From Streptomyces niger (GTDB taxonomy: Bacteria; Actinomycetota; Actinomycetes; Streptomycetales; Streptomycetaceae), in assembly GCF_000718305.1 (NCBI RefSeq), contig NZ_JOFQ01000013.1, positions 1-64,000 of the forward strand: a stretch of 64,000 nt of DNA, read 5' to 3'. Each line of letters starts with the position of its first letter. Position 1 is the first letter of the stretch. The notes beneath the pieces are model-generated. The model worked only from the letters and a program-made list of their open reading frames with translations. It had not been told where the DNA came from and did no database searches. The position numbers and the translations under genes are program-made. Shown piece after piece: positions 60,914 to 64,000 of this stretch.

Positions 60914-63900
60914 CTACCGCGCGTTGAAGTACTTCGCCTCCGGGTGGTGGATGACGATGGCGTCGGTGGACTGCTCGGGGTGGAGCTGGAACTCCTCGGA
61001 GAGCTGGACGCCGATCCGCTCGGGCTGCAGCAGGTCCGCGATCTTCGCGCGGTCCTCCAGGTTCGGGCAGGCGCCGTACCCGAGGGAGAAGCGCGCGCCG
61101 CGGTACTTCAGCGCGAACATGTCCTCCATGTCGCTGGGGTCCTCGCCCTGGAAGCCCAGCTCGGCGCGGACGCGGGCGTGCCAGTACTCGGCGAGGGCCT
61201 CGGCGAGCTGGACGGAGAGGCCGTGCAGCTCCAGGTAGTCGCGGTAGGAGTCGGCCGCGAAGAGCTTCGCGGTCTCCTCGCCGATCTTGGAGCCGACGGT
61301 GACGACCTGCAGGCCGACCACGTCGGTCTCGCCGGACTCCTCCGGGCGGAAGAAGTCCGCCAGGCACAGCCGGCGGCCGCGGCGCTGGCGCGGGAAGGTG
61401 AAGCGGGTCCGCTCGGTGCCGTCCTCGTTCAGCAGGATGAGGTCGTCGCCCTTGGAGTGGCACGGGAAGTAGCCGTGCACGACGGCGGCTTCGAGGAGGT
61501 TCTCGGTCTGGAGCTTGTCCAGCCAGCCGCGCAGCCGCGGCCGGCCCTCGGTCTCCACCAGCTCCTCGTACGTCGGGCCATCACCCGTACGGGCCTGCTT
61601 CAGGCCCCACTGGCCCTTGAAGAGCGCGCCCTCGTCCAGCCAGGAGGCGTAGTCGGCGAGCTGGATGCCCTTGACCACCCGGGTGCCCCAGAACGGCGGG
61701 GTGGGGACGGGGTTGTCGGTGGCGACGTCCGAGCGGACCGAGCCCTCCGGCTCCTCGACCTCCAGTTCCGCGATGTCCCGCTTGGGCACCCGGCGCTGCT
61801 TCAGCTCCGGCAGGGTGGCGCCGGGCACGCCGCGCTTGACGGCGATCAGCGCGTCCATCAGGCGCAGGCCCTCGAAGGCGTCGCGGGCGTAGCGGACCTC
61901 GCCCTCGTAGATCTCGTGCAGGTCCTGCTCCACGTACGCGCGGGTCAGCGCCGCGCCGCCGAGGATGACGGGGAAGTCGGCGGCCATCTTGCGCTGGTTG
62001 AGCTCCTCCAGGTTCTCCTTCATGATCACCGTGGACTTCACCAGCAGCCCGGACATGCCGATCACGTCGGCCTTGTGCTCCTCGGCGGCCTCCAGGATCG
62101 CGGAGACCGGCTGCTTGATGCCCAGGTTGACGACGTTGTAGCCGTTGTTGGAGAGGATGATGTCGACGAGGTTCTTGCCGATGTCGTGGACGTCGCCGCG
62201 GACGGTGGCCAGCACGATGGTGCCCTTGCCCTCGTCGCCCTCCACCTTCTCCATGTGGGGCTCCAGGTAGGCCACCGCGGTCTTCATGACCTCGGCGGAC
62301 TGGAGCACGAACGGCAGCTGCATCTGGCCGGAGCCGAAGAGGTCACCGACGACCTTCATGCCGGCCAGGAGGGTGTTGTTGACGATGTCCAGCGCCGGGG
62401 TGGTCTCCAGCGCCTCGTCCAGGTCGGCCTCCAGGCCGTTCTTCTCGCCGTCGATGATGCGCCGCTGCAACCGCTCCTCCAGGGGCAGCGCGGCCAGCTC
62501 CTCGGCCTTACCCGCCTTCAGCGACTTCGCCGTGGCCCCCTCGAAGAGCTGCATGAGCTTTTGCAGCGGGTCGTACTCGCCCTCGCGCCGGTCATAGATC
62601 AGATCCAGCGCGGTGGTCACCTGCTCCTCATCGAACCGCGCGATCGGCAGGATCTTGCTCGCGTGCACGATCGCCGAGTCCAGGCCCGCCTTGACGCACT
62701 CATCCAAGAACACGGAGTTCAGCAGGATCCGCGCGGCCGGGTTCAGGCCGAAGGAGATGTTGGACAGACCCAGCGTGGTCTGCACCTCCGGATGGCGCCG
62801 CTTCAGCTCGCGGATCGCCTCGATGGTGGCGATGCCGTCCTTGCGGGACTCCTCCTGACCGGTGCAGATGGTGAAGGTCAGGGTGTCGATGAGGATGTCG
62901 GACTCGCGGATACCCCAATTGCCGGTCAGATCCTCGATGATCCGCTCGGCGATGGCCACCTTGTGCTCGGGGGTACGGGCCTGGCCCTCCTCATCGATGG
63001 TCAACGCGATCAGCGCGGCGCCGTGCTCCTTGGCCAGCGCGGTGACCTTCGCGAAACGCGACTCCGGCCCGTCGCCGTCCTCGTAGTTGACCGAGTTGAT
63101 CACCGCGCGGCCGCCGAGCTTCTCCAACCCGGCCTGGATGACGGGCACCTCGGTGGAGTCCAGCACGATCGGCAGCGTGGAGGCGGTGGCGAACCGCCCG
63201 GCCAGCTCGGCCATGTCGGCCACACCGTCCCGGCCCACATAGTCCACGCACAGGTCCAGCATGTGCGCGCCCTCGCGGATCTGGTCCCGGGCCATCTCCA
63301 CGCAGTCGTCCCAGCGGCCCTCCAACATGGCCTCACGGAACTTCTTGCTGCCGTTGGCGTTGGTCCGCTCCCCGATCGCCAGGTAGGAGGTGTCCTGGCG
63401 GAAGGGGACGGTCTGGTAGAGCGAGGCGGCGCCCGGCTCCGGGCGGGGGCTGCGCTCGGTCGGGGCGGCGCCGCGCACCCGCTCCACGACCTGCCGCAGG
63501 TGCTCGGGGGTGGTGCCGCAACAGCCGCCGACCAGCGAGAGGCCGTACTCACCCACGAAGGTCTCCTGCGCGTCGGCCAGCTCGGCCGCCGTCAGGGGGT
63601 AGTGCGCGCCGTCCTTGCCCAGGACCGGCAGGCCCGCGTTGGGCATGCAGGAGATCGGGACGCGGGAGTGGCGGGCGAGGTAGCGCAGGTGCTCGCTCAT
63701 CTCGGCCGGGCCGGTGGCGCAGTTCAGGCCGATCATGTCGATGCCCAGCGGCTCCAGCGCGGTCAGCGCGGCGCCGATCTCGGAGCCCAGCAGCATCGTG
63801 CCGGTGGTCTCGACGGTGACGGAGCAGATGATCGGAAGGTGGGTGCCGGTGGCGTCCAGGGCGCGACGGGCGCCGAGGACGGCGGCCTTGGTCTGCAGCA

Positions 63901-64000
63901 GGTCCTGGGTGGTCTCCACCAGCAGCGCGTCCGCGCCGCCGGCGATCATGCCTTCGGCGTTCTGCTGGTAGGCGTCGCGCAGCGTGGTGTACGGGGCGTG
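60914..64000 (-). CDS. metH: Cobalamin-dependent methionine synthase MetH (3' part; start lies outside the window)
   Basis: About 1028 residues are visible and the frame stays open to the window edge; an estimated 140-150 N-terminal residues are missing. Domains in order: end of the homocysteine-binding barrel with zinc Cys in GLNCATGP and GGCCGTTPEH, a pterin (methyl-folate) barrel with NANGSKKF and VDSTEVPVI-type strands, the B12 cap, the B12-binding domain with GDVHDIGKNLVDI (axial His), and the AdoMet activation domain (RRRLCLADFF, YRGARFSLGYGACPNLEDRA). It transfers the methyl group of 5-methyltetrahydrofolate to homocysteine. Any B12 riboswitch would be outside the window. Confidence 0.96.
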   Translation of the reverse strand, partial: HAPYTTLRDAYQQNAEGMIAGGADALLVETTQDLLQTKAAVLGARRALDATGTHLPIICSVTVETTGTMLLGSEIGAALTALEPLGIDMIGLNCATGPAEMSEHLRYLARHSRVPISCMPNAGLPVLGKDGAHYPLTAAELADAQETFVGEYGLSLVGGCCGTTPEHLRQVVERVRGAAPTERSPRPEPGAASLYQTVPFRQDTSYLAIGERTNANGSKKFREAMLEGRWDDCVEMARDQIREGAHMLDLCVDYVGRDGVADMAELAGRFATASTLPIVLDSTEVPVIQAGLEKLGGRAVINSVNYEDGDGPESRFAKVTALAKEHGAALIALTIDEEGQARTPEHKVAIAERIIEDLTGNWGIRESDILIDTLTFTICTGQEESRKDGIATIEAIRELKRRHPEVQTTLGLSNISFGLNPAARILLNSVFLDECVKAGLDSAIVHASKILPIARFDEEQVTTALDLIYDRREGEYDPLQKLMQLFEGATAKSLKAGKAEELAALPLEERLQRRIIDGEKNGLEADLDEALETTPALDIVNNTLLAGMKVVGDLFGSGQMQLPFVLQSAEVMKTAVAYLEPHMEKVEGDEGKGTIVLATVRGDVHDIGKNLVDIILSNNGYNVVNLGIKQPVSAILEAAEEHKADVIGMSGLLVKSTVIMKENLEELNQRKMAADFPVILGGAALTRAYVEQDLHEIYEGEVRYARDAFEGLRLMDALIAVKRGVPGATLPELKQRRVPKRDIAELEVEEPEGSVRSDVATDNPVPTPPFWGTRVVKGIQLADYASWLDEGALFKGQWGLKQARTGDGPTYEELVETEGRPRLRGWLDKLQTENLLEAAVVHGYFPCHSKGDDLILLNEDGTERTRFTFPRQRRGRRLCLADFFRPEESGETDVVGLQVVTVGSKIGEETAKLFAADSYRDYLELHGLSVQLAEALAEYWHARVRAELGFQGEDPSDMEDMFALKYRGARFSLGYGACPNLEDRAKIADLLQPERIGVQLSEEFQLHPEQSTDAIVIHHPEAKYFNAR

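Noticed and set aside
63949..64000. ATG at 63949 as the start of metH
   Set aside because: The frame continues without a stop to the window edge with good MetH residues (YTTLRDAYQQNAEG), so the gene is cut by the window, not started there.

Overview
The window is very GC-rich, densely coded DNA with GTG and TTG starts, many leaderless promoters and strong GC hairpins. Its gene content is that of a Streptomyces chromosome: a pup-proteasome locus, PafA/PafB/PafC, Mpa/ARC, Tat genes, an IdeR/DmdR-type iron box and a STAS-ANTAR protein. From memory, the gene order matches the S. coelicolor region around SCO1611-SCO1657. No rRNA, tRNA, CRISPR array or intact insertion sequence was recognised.

Layout. 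1-6.2 kb: a mycosin-type protease coupled to a membrane-anchored unknown protein, a PLP amino-acid deaminase/aldolase-like enzyme, a DUF2510-like membrane protein and a secreted HAD phosphatase. 6.2-13.0 kb: a divergent locus (GlnA4-like synthetase, aldehyde dehydrogenase, SDR; then FadR regulator, APC permease, gamma-glutamyl hydrolase) that together fits gamma-glutamylation and oxidation of ethanolamine or a related amine. 13.0-16.3 kb: XRE-cupin regulator, arylsulfotransferase and NCS2 permease. 16.3-18.9 kb: an accessory, decayed patch with an unknown gene, a broken HAD gene, a MerR remnant, a winged-helix regulator and a STAS-ANTAR fusion. 19.1-26.3 kb: LysR/TDT exporter pair, a metal-receptor-like protein, and a glycine-betaine transporter whose permease is fused to two binding domains. 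26.6-30.8 kb: 5'-3' exonuclease, iron-regulated siderophore-interacting protein, MerR regulator and two membrane proteins.

30.8-50.2 kb is the core: HelY-like helicase, TatC, TatA, two small proteins, PafC, PafB, two FKBP isomerases, PafA with an MFS gene in front, a LacI regulator, then (transcribed leftwards) arc, dop, pup, an endonuclease VII-like gene, prcB and prcA. Pup is attached by PafA, removed by Dop, and tagged proteins are unfolded by ARC into the PrcBA 20S core; PafBC is the DNA-damage activator known from mycobacteria. Pup here ends in Glu, so no deamidation is needed. 50.4-64 kb: ferredoxin, secreted protein, TrmI, site-2 protease, RecB-like nuclease, response regulator, two peptide-binding lipoproteins, HAD phosphatase and the 3' part of metH, which runs off the window.

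A recurrent oddity is short (20-30 bp) tandem repeats at gene ends and in promoters, in three cases duplicating the last codons of a gene together with its stop context.
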